Below the pieces are notes generated by a model. The model worked only from the letters and a program-made list of their open reading frames with translations. It was not told the origin of the DNA and did not search any database. A DNA stretch of 64,000 bases from positions 992,001 to 1,056,000 of the forward strand of contig NZ_AP026866.1 of assembly GCF_042849255.1 (NCBI RefSeq). The letters run 5' to 3'. The translations under genes and the position numbers were made by a program. Positions 35,001-43,442 of the stretch are shown in pieces. Source of the DNA: Oceaniferula spumae (GTDB lineage: Bacteria; Verrucomicrobiota; Verrucomicrobiia; Verrucomicrobiales; Akkermansiaceae). The stretch's first letter is position 1, and each line of letters starts with the position of its first letter.

Positions 35001-37683
35001 AAATTCTAACTGGGGCCTCCACCCCGGCGAACTCATCCACCTTTCCTACGGCCAAAGCTCTCTCTATCGAGTGCTGAAGCAGGAGGTGGATAGCACGATG
35101 CAGGGCGGAGTCGTCCGCATTCCGGTCAAACTCCACTCATCCGCCATGCGCGCCAGATTTCACCCTGACGGGTCGCTTTACACGCTAGGCTTCCGTGGAT
35201 GGCAGACGAACGCCGCTACGCCAGAAGCATTTCAACGCATTCGCTACAATGGTAAAACCGTCACCATCCCTGATCAATTGAAGGCCACTGAGAAAGGCGT
35301 CTACATCCGCTTCGAAAAAGAACTCGATGCCAAGAGTGTGGCTGACCGGTTCAATTTCAAAGTGGAGCGCTGGAAATACATCCGCTCAAGACAATACGGC
35401 TCAGGTGAATTCTCGATCGATAATCCGGATCTCAAGGCCGAGGAACAGGCACTGATTCAAGAGAGTGCCAAGTATCGGAAACATGACAGTGTCGAAGTCG
35501 CTCGTAGCGTCCTGTTAGCCGATAAGAAAACGCTCTTCCTGCACATCCCCAGCATGAAGCCTGCGCAGCAAATGAGCATCCGTTACAAACTCAAGTTCGC
35601 CGATCAAACTCCGGCCGATGGCGAGATCATTAACACCGTTCATAAGATGGCAGCCCATCAGGACGCCACGGTGCTGGCCGACAAGAAAAACACCACTGCA
35701 CAATTAGAAAACCTTCGTCACGGACTGATCCAGAGCATCACCATCAAGGATCAGACCGATCATCGTGTCAGTCGTCTCCCCGCGCAATACGTCAGCCCGG
35801 GTGATGCCATCTCTGACATGTTAGGCAATGGTGCCTTCACCTCCCAATGGTCCGGTTTCCTGAAACTGGATGAGCGGATGTCACCCAAGTTCAGTCTGGA
35901 AGGACGAGGTAGCGCCGTTTTGAAAATTGATGGCAAAGAGATCATCAAAGTCAGCGGCGACGCCGAGGCGTTCAGCAAAACCCTTTCAGAAAGCATCCAG
36001 CTGGATCCGGGCACTCACCGTTTTGAACTGCACTACACCAGCGTCAATGACACCGGCCAGATCCGCGTGCTTTGGCAAACTGAGAGCATCCCCCAACAGA
36101 GTATACCGGCCACCTATTTCTACCATCAGCCAGACCAGAAACTAACCGATGCGCTTAAGCTCAGAAATGGTCGCGACACCTTGCTCCAGCAGAACTGCAC
36201 CCAGTGCCATGTCACCGACAGCAAAACATCCCTCCCAGAGCATCACGAAAAAGGCCCAGCAATGAAAGGCATCGGCAACCGCGTGAACCAATCATGGCTA
36301 GCCCAGTGGCTGAGCCAAACGCATACCATGAAACCCGGCACCACCATGCCTGAGTTCGTCGATGGACGCAGTCCGGAAGGCCGCCAAGACGCTGCCGACA
36401 TGGCAGCTTACCTCGCGCTCTTTACCACTGGGGATAAGGCAGAAAATGTCGAAGTCGATCTGAAGAAATCGAAACTCGGTGGAGCCCACTTCCACTCATT
36501 AGGCTGCGTCGCGTGCCACACGCTGCCAGACCAAACCTCGAAAGCCGATAACCAGCGCACACCGCTGAATAATATCAGCTCCAAGTATAACCCTGGTGCC
36601 CTGGTCGCCTACCTCACTAAACCTGACCGTCATTATGCCGCCAGCAAGATGCCCGATTTCAAGCTCAGCCAAAATGAAGCCCACGAACTGGCTGCTTATT
36701 TACTGCAGGCGTCGAAAGGAAAAAACACACCACCGGTTGAAATGCCAAAAGGTGATGCCGGTCGTGGTAAAAAACTGGTGGTCTCACACAACTGCGCCGC
36801 CTGCCACGACGACCTCGATCGTGGCACGAAAAAGCTGCCGGATTTCAACACCATCGTGCAGTCTAACTGGGCCAAGAAAGGTTGCCTGACTTTGCAGAAA
36901 AACAAAAAAGGCCCTGACTTCAACTTGAGCGGTGAACAGATCGATCAGTTAGAAAATTTCCTAGCCCATAGCAAAGAAAACGCTTCAGAGAAACTGGCAC
37001 ACACATCCACCCACGATTACGTCGACCGCCAGTTCAAGTCACTCAACTGCATGGCTTGCCATGAGCGAGATGGAGAACCGTCCCTACTTGCGAGTTTACA
37101 CTCCCAGAGCCAGTCGCTGACCGAAGGAATCAAGGGGGGCGATCACCACAAGGTCGATCAATCTCGCCCGCAACTCACCTACATCGGGGAAATGCTGCAC
37201 ACGGATTATTTACAACAGGTGTTAGACGGCAGCGTCAAAGAACGTCCACGCCCATGGCTGGCGATGAGAATGCCGGCGTTCCATTCGCGCGCGAAATTGT
37301 TAGCCGATGGACTGTGCAAGCAGCACGGCATGGCGCCTAGCAAGCCAGACTTTACCGAGATCGATCAAGACAAGGCGGCTGTCGGCAAAAAACTCATCGG
37401 CTCCAGCGGCGGATTTGCCTGCACCATTTGCCACGCTGTCGGCGAGACCAAAGCGCTCGCCGCATTCGAAGTGGAAGGTATCAATTTCGACCGCGTCGCC
37501 CGTCGCTTGCGCCCCGGCTATTACCATCGCTGGATGGAGAACCCACTTAGCATCACGCCCACCACCAAGATGCCGCGCTACACCACGGATAACGTGTCGC
37601 CGCTGGCCGATTACGATAAAGACGCCCGGAAGCAATTCGAGGCGATCCTCGAATACTTCCGGAGTCTGGAAAAGCAGCAGTAA
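32035..37683 (+). CDS. Giant multidomain secreted cytochrome/sugar-binding protein (five CxxCH)
   Basis: 1882 residues, signal peptide at ~1-24. Domains in order: DUF1080 (LamG-like, ~28-200), a large domain resembling DUF6797 (~245-450), a discoidin/F5-8-like region (~490-640), a beta-propeller like PQQ sugar dehydrogenases (~734-1070), a PA14-like domain (~1260-1365), then c-type heme segments with CxxCH at C1388, C1491, C1587, C1672 and C1796. Proteins of this type are typical of Planctomycetes/Verrucomicrobia; they are thought to bind glycans outside the cell and pass electrons, but no substrate is established. No fused catalytic residues were identified. 44 bp downstream of the ABC-F gene, so cotranscription is possible. 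Confidence 0.85.
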   Translation: MLMLLRSRIFIVSLALFVPQLHAADQVELFPAKSGDWKQAGPGKFAVTDGVATAEGGMGLWWYSGKSFKNATINLEFSLPDTKWNSGVFVRFPDPKNDPWIAVKQGYECQISGDKAEKLSTGAIYDIQAASHIPLKKPGEWNQYQITTVGNKIAIRLNGELVNIFTTQPGRGDQQGYFGLQNHDPKSKVSFRKVTVQEWDDDANLDDVLRQVGVTRAEWLNYRNMPKKKATWYEKMDTGPAWANSFGDYYQGVPRVGALKGLRLELSKTDSIHGLFDTETLRFASAYQGGVHWAGTPWTGRHGSLVSMANETSSIFQTSTKPGWADQNGSFEDTRKFPGHGNLAPDHARFNGHYRQGNQTILDYSVRGSRVLEMPSGEVAGTTPLAFRQFDLAPCDHDRIMLVADNAGAKATVSEDKQSATIVSTGADQSDGTPRPQVGKVSVVMDRSDDGWEMLSMGKPSSKDLIDRKTNKQAYFRVLSDFNQAHAKSGSEEDVAVRLNDGLTSRNSDDVGRSFFFADKKQAGRLELGLGSLKDISRIHLFSEHKSNRSPQKVAIYGSSNDNADPKLATDKLEAGGWQKVATYDTRELGNGGKHGVAILAPEGKPIGSFHKLLFICQPGQKNSFSHTFFSEIDVYGEQAPALKPLARVHQNNSSYCVAVRGTGVQLKDAGNGTLTLHIPANKKATRFALGYASSGQSTLAATLKTLQSATPAPRELESLTHGGPALYAQPVSAKASLGSEDDIWSVDRIGLPSDNPWHSNMRVGGFDFFSDGDSAAVCTWNGDVWIVKGLKGEWKQVQWRRYATGLFETLGLKIVDDKVYVHGRDQITRLHDQNNDGEADWYECFNNDVLITKNFHEFAFSLQTDKEGNFYIVKGAPVLAGGRGFDKILPHNGTVMKISKYGKNLEVLATGLRAPGGLGVGPNGEITTGENEGTWQPCCKLNYFTGKDKFLGVEDAAHHLKGQEMHLPLCYFPMRIDNSGGGQVWVPENSNWGLHPGELIHLSYGQSSLYRVLKQEVDSTMQGGVVRIPVKLHSSAMRARFHPDGSLYTLGFRGWQTNAATPEAFQRIRYNGKTVTIPDQLKATEKGVYIRFEKELDAKSVADRFNFKVERWKYIRSRQYGSGEFSIDNPDLKAEEQALIQESAKYRKHDSVEVARSVLLADKKTLFLHIPSMKPAQQMSIRYKLKFADQTPADGEIINTVHKMAAHQDATVLADKKNTTAQLENLRHGLIQSITIKDQTDHRVSRLPAQYVSPGDAISDMLGNGAFTSQWSGFLKLDERMSPKFSLEGRGSAVLKIDGKEIIKVSGDAEAFSKTLSESIQLDPGTHRFELHYTSVNDTGQIRVLWQTESIPQQSIPATYFYHQPDQKLTDALKLRNGRDTLLQQNCTQCHVTDSKTSLPEHHEKGPAMKGIGNRVNQSWLAQWLSQTHTMKPGTTMPEFVDGRSPEGRQDAADMAAYLALFTTGDKAENVEVDLKKSKLGGAHFHSLGCVACHTLPDQTSKADNQRTPLNNISSKYNPGALVAYLTKPDRHYAASKMPDFKLSQNEAHELAAYLLQASKGKNTPPVEMPKGDAGRGKKLVVSHNCAACHDDLDRGTKKLPDFNTIVQSNWAKKGCLTLQKNKKGPDFNLSGEQIDQLENFLAHSKENASEKLAHTSTHDYVDRQFKSLNCMACHERDGEPSLLASLHSQSQSLTEGIKGGDHHKVDQSRPQLTYIGEMLHTDYLQQVLDGSVKERPRPWLAMRMPAFHSRAKLLADGLCKQHGMAPSKPDFTEIDQDKAAVGKKLIGSSGGFACTICHAVGETKALAAFEVEGINFDRVARRLRPGYYHRWMENPLSITPTTKMPRYTTDNVSPLADYDKDARKQFEAILEYFRSLEKQQ

Positions 37684-37686
37684 GAC

Positions 37687-39390
37687 TTAGAACTTGTCAG
37701 TGCATGCCCCTGTGGAGGCAGAGGTCACTGTGTGAGCGTATTTGGCAAGCACACCGCGCTTGTAGCGAGGCTCGTATGGTTGCCAATCGGCTTTGCGTTT
37801 TTCCAAATCTTCGTCGCTGAGGTTGACGCTGATGGTGTTGCCTACGGCGTCGATGGTGATTTCGTCGCCATCTTTCAGCAGCCCGATCGGACCGCCGACG
37901 TGGGCTTCCGGAGTGATGTGACCTACCACAAATCCGTGGCTGCCACCGGAGAAGCGGCCATCGGTGATCAGTGCTACGGTGTCGCCAAGGCCACGACCCA
38001 TCACAGCGGATGTGGGCCCTAACATCTCGCGCATACCAGGACCACCCTTGGGGCCTTCGCGGCGGATGACGATGACGTTGCCGTCGACAATTTTTCCATC
38101 GAGAATGGCTTTCATCGCGTCCTCCTCACAGTCGAACACACGGGCGCTACCAGTGAAGCTATTGCCTTCCTTGCCGGTGATCTTGGCCACTGCACCTTCT
38201 GGAGCAAGGTTGCCGTAGAGAATGCGGAGGTGGCTGTCTTTCTTGATCGGATTGTCCAGCGGACGGATGATGTCCTGGTCTTCAGGGTAATGAATTGGTG
38301 AGTTCGCCAGGTTTTCAGCCATAGTCTTGCCGGTCACTGTCAGGCAATCGCCGTGTAGCAGACCAGCTTCGAGAAGAATGCGCATCAGCGGCACGGTGCC
38401 CCCGATTTTCACCAGGTCAGCCATGACGTATCTACCACTCGGTTTGAGGTCGGCGAGCATGGGGACTTTTTTCCCGATCTCGGTGAAGTCATCGATGTTG
38501 AGCTCCACGTCAGCGGCGTGAGCCATGGCGAGCAAGTGCAGCACAGCATTGGTAGATCCGCCGAGGGCGATGACTACGGTGACTGCGTTTTCAAAAGCCT
38601 TGCGAGTCATGATGTCGCGCGGACGGATGCCCTTGTCGATCATGTTCAGCACGGCGGCACCGGCGTCGAAACAGTCGATCATCTTGTCGTCGCCCACCGC
38701 TGTTTGAGCGGAGCTGTTAGGCAGTGACATTCCGAGTGCCTCGATGGCCGAAGCCATGGTGTTAGCGGTATACATACCGCCGCAAGAGCCGGCACCGGGG
38801 ATGGCGTTTTCTTCCACAGCTCTGAGTTCTTCATCAGAGAACTCACCAGAGGCGTGTTTGCCAACGGCTTCGAAGACGGAAACGATATCGAGGTCCTTTT
38901 CCTCCCCCTTGATGGTGGTGCATCCGGGAAGGATGGTTCCTCCGTAGACAAAGATGCCGGGGCGGTTCATCCGGGCCAGCGAGATGATACAGGCGGGCAT
39001 GTTTTTATCACAGCCACCAATGGTGACCACACCGTCCATGCCTTCGCAGCCGACCACGGTTTCGATCGAGTCGGCGATGACTTCGCGTGACACGAGGGAG
39101 TATTTCATGCCCTCGGTGCCCATGGAAATACCGTCGGAAATGGTGATGGTATTGAAAATGACGGCCTTTCCGCCGGCGGCATCGACCCCTTTGGCGGACT
39201 CGGTGGCGAGGCGATCGATATGGACGTTACAGGGGGTGACTTGGCTCCAGGTGGAGGCGACACCGATCTGTGGTTTATCGAAATCTTCGTTATTAAAACC
39301 GACAGCATGCATCATCGCACGGCTAGGTGCGCGATCAGGGCCATCGAATACTTGGGATGAAAATGGGCGGCGACAATCAGACATAGCCAT
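37687..39390 (-). CDS. ilvD: Dihydroxy-acid dehydratase
   Basis: Dehydrates 2,3-dihydroxy-isovalerate and 2,3-dihydroxy-3-methylvalerate in valine/isoleucine synthesis. 567 residues. Fe-S cysteines sit in the conserved segments TPCNVHI, GGCDKNMPACI and AGSCGGMYTANTM; MALGGSTNAVLHLLA, and DGRFSGGSHGFVVGHITPEA are also seen. This pattern fits the [2Fe-2S] DHAD subtype. The start ATG at 39390 is used; 39384 (MSDCRRP) is equally possible. Ends 3 bp from the convergent cytochrome gene. Confidence 0.95.
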   Translation of the reverse strand: MAMSDCRRPFSSQVFDGPDRAPSRAMMHAVGFNNEDFDKPQIGVASTWSQVTPCNVHIDRLATESAKGVDAAGGKAVIFNTITISDGISMGTEGMKYSLVSREVIADSIETVVGCEGMDGVVTIGGCDKNMPACIISLARMNRPGIFVYGGTILPGCTTIKGEEKDLDIVSVFEAVGKHASGEFSDEELRAVEENAIPGAGSCGGMYTANTMASAIEALGMSLPNSSAQTAVGDDKMIDCFDAGAAVLNMIDKGIRPRDIMTRKAFENAVTVVIALGGSTNAVLHLLAMAHAADVELNIDDFTEIGKKVPMLADLKPSGRYVMADLVKIGGTVPLMRILLEAGLLHGDCLTVTGKTMAENLANSPIHYPEDQDIIRPLDNPIKKDSHLRILYGNLAPEGAVAKITGKEGNSFTGSARVFDCEEDAMKAILDGKIVDGNVIVIRREGPKGGPGMREMLGPTSAVMGRGLGDTVALITDGRFSGGSHGFVVGHITPEAHVGGPIGLLKDGDEITIDAVGNTISVNLSDEDLEKRKADWQPYEPRYKRGVLAKYAHTVTSASTGACTDKF

Positions 39391-39447
39391 TTGCTAGCCT
39401 CTGGCCGCGAGGATGTAAATAGGCAAGTGCCCGCTGACACGTTCGTG

Positions 39448-40359
39448 TTACCGCGCTGCGGCGGGCTGCTTCAATTGCTTTTCCAAAAACCTCTCCATTC
39501 GCTGGAAAATCCGCCACAGACTGATCGGATTCTTGGTTCCATGTCCAGCGGTCGATAATTCCAGATAATCACTTGGCACCTTGGCCTTTTTCAAGGCTGC
39601 GAAATATTGCCGTGCTTGCGAGACGGCCACAACCTGGTCCTTTGCACCGTGAATGAGCAGATGAGGCACCGTCTTTTCATTGATTTGATATATCGGCGAT
39701 GCCGCACGGGCGGCGTTAGCGTTCACGTCCACTTTGCCACCAGCCGCAAAGGGAACTCCAAGTAACTGATCGACAATATCCTGAACGGTCCGTCTTCCAT
39801 AGTAGGGCACTTTCCTAAAGTCCTTGGTCAAATCCGCCGGACCTGCGAGTGACACCACGGCATTAGCTCGGCTGGAGTAACCACGCAAGGCCTCGACTTG
39901 ATGCTCTCTCGTTTCCAGGTTTCCTAACATCGCCGCAATGTGTCCGCCGGCCGAGGCGCCGACTGCAGCAATCCGGTTAGGATCGACTTTATACTTCTGA
40001 GCATGATACCGCACCCAGCGGACCGCTAACTGAGCGTCGTCGAGCTGCGCTGGCCAAAGATTCTTTCCACCACGTGCCAGCCGGTAGTTGATGGCAAAAA
40101 CAACATAGCCCTTCTCCGCCATGCGCGTGGCGATCGGAGCGAAGTCCGTTTTACTCCCCCGCTCCCAGCCTCCGCCATGGATACCTACGATGGCAGGACG
40201 CTTTGACTGCGCCGCATTTGGCTCAGGCAGGTAAATATCCAGCAACAACTTATGCCCCTTGGCAGTTCCATAAGTGATTCCCCGAGTGACCTTGATATCG
40301 GCCGATAACATACCGGGGAACAGAACGACCAATAACAGGAAAAGATAACAGAGGCGCAT
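39448..40359 (-). CDS. Secreted alpha/beta-hydrolase, BD-FAE-like carbohydrate esterase
   Basis: 303 residues from the ATG at 40359, chosen because it starts a signal peptide (MRLCYLFLLLVVLFPGML); the frame is open from 40395. HGGGW (oxyanion) and GASAGGH (nucleophile serine) are visible, with the acid in HGAKDQV and the His in GHGTKN. Resembles the bifunctional feruloyl/acetyl-xylan esterase family (PF20434), which removes acyl groups from polysaccharides. Last gene of the leftward unit that starts at the beta-helix gene, beside two sulfatases, so it probably deacylates the same glycan. Confidence 0.85.
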   Translation of the reverse strand: MRLCYLFLLLVVLFPGMLSADIKVTRGITYGTAKGHKLLLDIYLPEPNAAQSKRPAIVGIHGGGWERGSKTDFAPIATRMAEKGYVVFAINYRLARGGKNLWPAQLDDAQLAVRWVRYHAQKYKVDPNRIAAVGASAGGHIAAMLGNLETREHQVEALRGYSSRANAVVSLAGPADLTKDFRKVPYYGRRTVQDIVDQLLGVPFAAGGKVDVNANAARAASPIYQINEKTVPHLLIHGAKDQVVAVSQARQYFAALKKAKVPSDYLELSTAGHGTKNPISLWRIFQRMERFLEKQLKQPAAAR

Positions 40360-40410
40360 GGTCGTCACTCTATCACAGAACATTCCGTGAGGCAAACTGA
40401 CTGCGGCACG

Positions 40411-41871
40411 TCACTTGGACTTTGCCCTGTAATGTTGGGTGCCTTTCAGCCATTCGTAGTCGGCATATTGATAGTTCCCTTTGCCCTTCCCTTTCCATAA
40501 ATCGGGCTTGCGGTCTTTATCCCACTTCTTCCAGCGATCTAACATCGCCGTCACTCGCTCCGGATGAGAGGACGCGATATCTTTGGTTTCGGAAAGGTCT
40601 TCTTTGAGGTTATAAAGCTGGGGTCTCCCCTTTCCAATGATCAATTTGAAATCACCCTCTCGAATGGCTCCAGCTTCCATCTTCGCTGATTTGCCAAAAT
40701 TCCAAAAGAGCACATCGTTCGGGGCCTTGTTGCTCTGCCCGGTGATGAAAGCGCGAATATCTTTACCGTCAAATCCTGCCTGAGCTGGATCTCCGCCGGA
40801 CATCGCCAGAGAGGTCGCAGTGATGTCCAAGGATATGATTGGCTCCTCACGCACGGAATTGCTCGGCACTTGACCAGGCCATTTGACGATCATGGGCACA
40901 CGATACCCACCTTCATATGGATTCCCTTTGCCTCCTCTGAGCGGGCGATTGTCGGTGACTCTAGATAGTCCTCCATTGTCACTCAAAAACCAAACGACTG
41001 TGTTTTTGGTGAGGCCTAATTCTTCTACAGTCGATAACAGCTGCCCCACTCCTTCGTCCATTTCGTAGATCATCGCAGCGTAGATGCTTCTGTTCTCGGG
41101 TTTGATCCCGGGCATCTTGCTCATCGATTCGGGTGGAAATTTAGCGATCGATTCCTTCGGTGCTTCCAAGTCCAAGTGCGGCGCATTGTAAGACATAAAG
41201 AGAAAGAATGGCTGATCCTTATTTTTCCTCACGAATCTAACGCCAGCGTCGGTCAACTCTCTCGTTAGATACTGGTCCCACTCCACAAGTTTGGCATTAT
41301 GAACGAGAGGCATGGTATGTTGTAAATCACGTCCCTTGGCTGGACGTTTCAAAGGTGTGAAGCGCCCATTGTAGCTTGGGTGATCGAGGGGGAAATACAT
41401 CAGGCCTCCGCCGTAGAACCCAAACCAATCGTCAAAACCCATCGACTCTGGGCGCTGGTCATTGGTCGTGCCCATGTGCCACTTGCCGACACCTGCGGTC
41501 GCGTAGCCCTGCTTCTTCATCAGGCTGGCGATTGTCGCCATCTTGGGCAAACCCTGCCTGGCATCAAACGGCTGGCTCACATTCTGATAATAGCCGAATT
41601 TTGATTGGTGGCGTCCAGTTAGAAAACCAGCCCTCGATGGCCCACACATCGGCCAGGTCACATAGCCGGAGGTGAAACGCATCCCCTGCTGCGCCAATGA
41701 ATCGATGTGCGGCGTCGGTATTTCCTTATTTCCATAACAACCAAGGTCACTGTAGCCAAGATCATCAGCCATGATGACGATGATGTTCGGTCTGGAGTCA
41801 CGCTGCGAGTCAGCTGCCGAAATGAAAACGGGGAATGCCAACCCCAGTGTCAGTATGATTTGTAGCTTCAT
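40411..41871 (-). CDS. S1-family sulfatase (Cys type), sulfatase 1
   Basis: 486 residues, signal peptide ~1-19. Metal ligands ADDLGYSD, formylglycine site C76-GPSR, GKWHMG and LSDNGG are all present, so it should be active after FGE maturation. Removes sulfate esters from glycans; the exact linkage cannot be read from sequence. ATG overlaps the stop of the neighbouring sulfatase as ATGA, indicating translational coupling. Part of a five-gene leftward unit. Confidence 0.93.
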   Translation of the reverse strand: MKLQIILTLGLAFPVFISAADSQRDSRPNIIVIMADDLGYSDLGCYGNKEIPTPHIDSLAQQGMRFTSGYVTWPMCGPSRAGFLTGRHQSKFGYYQNVSQPFDARQGLPKMATIASLMKKQGYATAGVGKWHMGTTNDQRPESMGFDDWFGFYGGGLMYFPLDHPSYNGRFTPLKRPAKGRDLQHTMPLVHNAKLVEWDQYLTRELTDAGVRFVRKNKDQPFFLFMSYNAPHLDLEAPKESIAKFPPESMSKMPGIKPENRSIYAAMIYEMDEGVGQLLSTVEELGLTKNTVVWFLSDNGGLSRVTDNRPLRGGKGNPYEGGYRVPMIVKWPGQVPSNSVREEPIISLDITATSLAMSGGDPAQAGFDGKDIRAFITGQSNKAPNDVLFWNFGKSAKMEAGAIREGDFKLIIGKGRPQLYNLKEDLSETKDIASSHPERVTAMLDRWKKWDKDRKPDLWKGKGKGNYQYADYEWLKGTQHYRAKSK

Positions 41872-43421
41872 TTCTTCTTAGGTTTTTTCTCACTTTGGTA
41901 AGTTTCCAAAATGGCGGATAACTCTTTCACCACTTCAGGGTGCGTGTTGTAGACGTTGGTTGTTTGGTTAGGATCTTTCTCCAGATCGTAGAGTTGCGCC
42001 GGAGGGATGTCTTTTTTGAGTTTACCGTTTACGATATTGCTGTTTTTTCTGCCAGAAAACTTAATTGCTGCCGGGCCACCAAAGCCATGCGATCCTTCTT
42101 TGGGGGAATTGAATCCACCACCAGCAAGGCCACTAATATACATCCATTTTCCTTTGCGAACTGATAAATGATTCGGTCTGAACGCAGATAACAACAAATG
42201 ATCTCGGATCGGTTTTACACCCGTCCCTGTTAGTGATGGGAGAACATTTACGCTGTCTTGGCCCTGCCCAGGCTTGAGAGATTTACCCGTCAAAGCGGCA
42301 AAAGTCGCAATCATATCCACGTTACAGATGACATCGTCAGAGACACCACCTGGAGCAATTTTTCCAGGCCAGTGTGCAATGAACGGCACACGGTGTCCCC
42401 CTTCCCAAGCATCAAACTTGAAACCGAGTAGATCTCCGTTGGCATCGTGGCCCATTTTCAAGGCCTCTTGTCCCGTATTATTGAGCATACCTCCGTTGTC
42501 ACTGGTGAAGATGATCATGGTATTGTCGGCCACACCCTGTTCCTCGAGTGTCTTGACCAGTTCGCCGACAATCCAGTCGAGCTCGTGCACGAAGTCACCA
42601 TAGATACCACACTCGCTAGTTCCTTTGAAGCGCGGATGTGGAGTGAACGGATGGTGGATATTCGTTGCCGAGAACCAAAGGAAGAACGGTTTCTTCTCTT
42701 GTTTCTTGATCCACGATACCGCTTTTTCCGTCAGGGTGGTTCCCACGGAATAATCGTCATACAGGGCATGAGCAGCATCGCCTCCGCCAATCTGATCGAT
42801 CCCCATCTTTTCATCGATCACTTTGGTTTTGGCCGTTTTACCATACTCTAACGGATCATCGGGAAGAAGGCCTACCACCTTGTGGTTCTCCACATACACA
42901 AAAGGAGGATGGCTATTTACCACTGGCACACCGAAATAGTAATCAAAACCCAACTCCAGCGGGCCGGGCTTTAGATCGCCGTTCCAGTCGGGTGTTTTCT
43001 CACCAAAACCGAGATGCCATTTGCCTATGCATGCCGTGGCATACCCAGCGTCTTTCATCACGCTCGCCATCGTTTGCTGCTTGGTATCGATCAATAACCC
43101 TGTCTTGAGAAATACCGGTTTGTATAAGTTTTTGCGGTGCGGATATTCGCCAGTCATCATCGCGTAACGAGACGGGGTGCAAACTGCCGAGGCCGAATGA
43201 GCATCGGTAAATCGACGACCCTCCGCTCCAAGTTTATCGATATTAGGTGTTTTCAATTTCGTCGCGCCGTAGCAACTGAGATCACCGTAACCGAGATCGT
43301 CCGCGAAGATCAGAACGATGTTCGGCTTGTCCTCAGCGAGGGATGGAGCAACTGTGATTGGAAACAACGCGATGGAGATGGCGCGAAACCATCGCTTTTT
43401 CAATGTGGAGATATTTGTCAT
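41868..43421 (-). CDS. S1-family sulfatase (Cys type), sulfatase 2
   Basis: 517 residues, signal peptide ~10-29. FADDLGYGDLSCYG, formylglycine site C81-TPSR, GKWHLG and FTSDNGG are present. The C-terminus is Lys-rich (KKPKKK). Stop overlaps the start of sulfatase 1 (ATGA). Probably active on a sulfated polysaccharide oligomer; substrate unknown. Next to the DUF2961 gene (21 bp). Confidence 0.93.
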   Translation of the reverse strand: MTNISTLKKRWFRAISIALFPITVAPSLAEDKPNIVLIFADDLGYGDLSCYGATKLKTPNIDKLGAEGRRFTDAHSASAVCTPSRYAMMTGEYPHRKNLYKPVFLKTGLLIDTKQQTMASVMKDAGYATACIGKWHLGFGEKTPDWNGDLKPGPLELGFDYYFGVPVVNSHPPFVYVENHKVVGLLPDDPLEYGKTAKTKVIDEKMGIDQIGGGDAAHALYDDYSVGTTLTEKAVSWIKKQEKKPFFLWFSATNIHHPFTPHPRFKGTSECGIYGDFVHELDWIVGELVKTLEEQGVADNTMIIFTSDNGGMLNNTGQEALKMGHDANGDLLGFKFDAWEGGHRVPFIAHWPGKIAPGGVSDDVICNVDMIATFAALTGKSLKPGQGQDSVNVLPSLTGTGVKPIRDHLLLSAFRPNHLSVRKGKWMYISGLAGGGFNSPKEGSHGFGGPAAIKFSGRKNSNIVNGKLKKDIPPAQLYDLEKDPNQTTNVYNTHPEVVKELSAILETYQSEKKPKKK

Positions 43422-43442
43422 ATATGACAGAGTGATGTGGAG

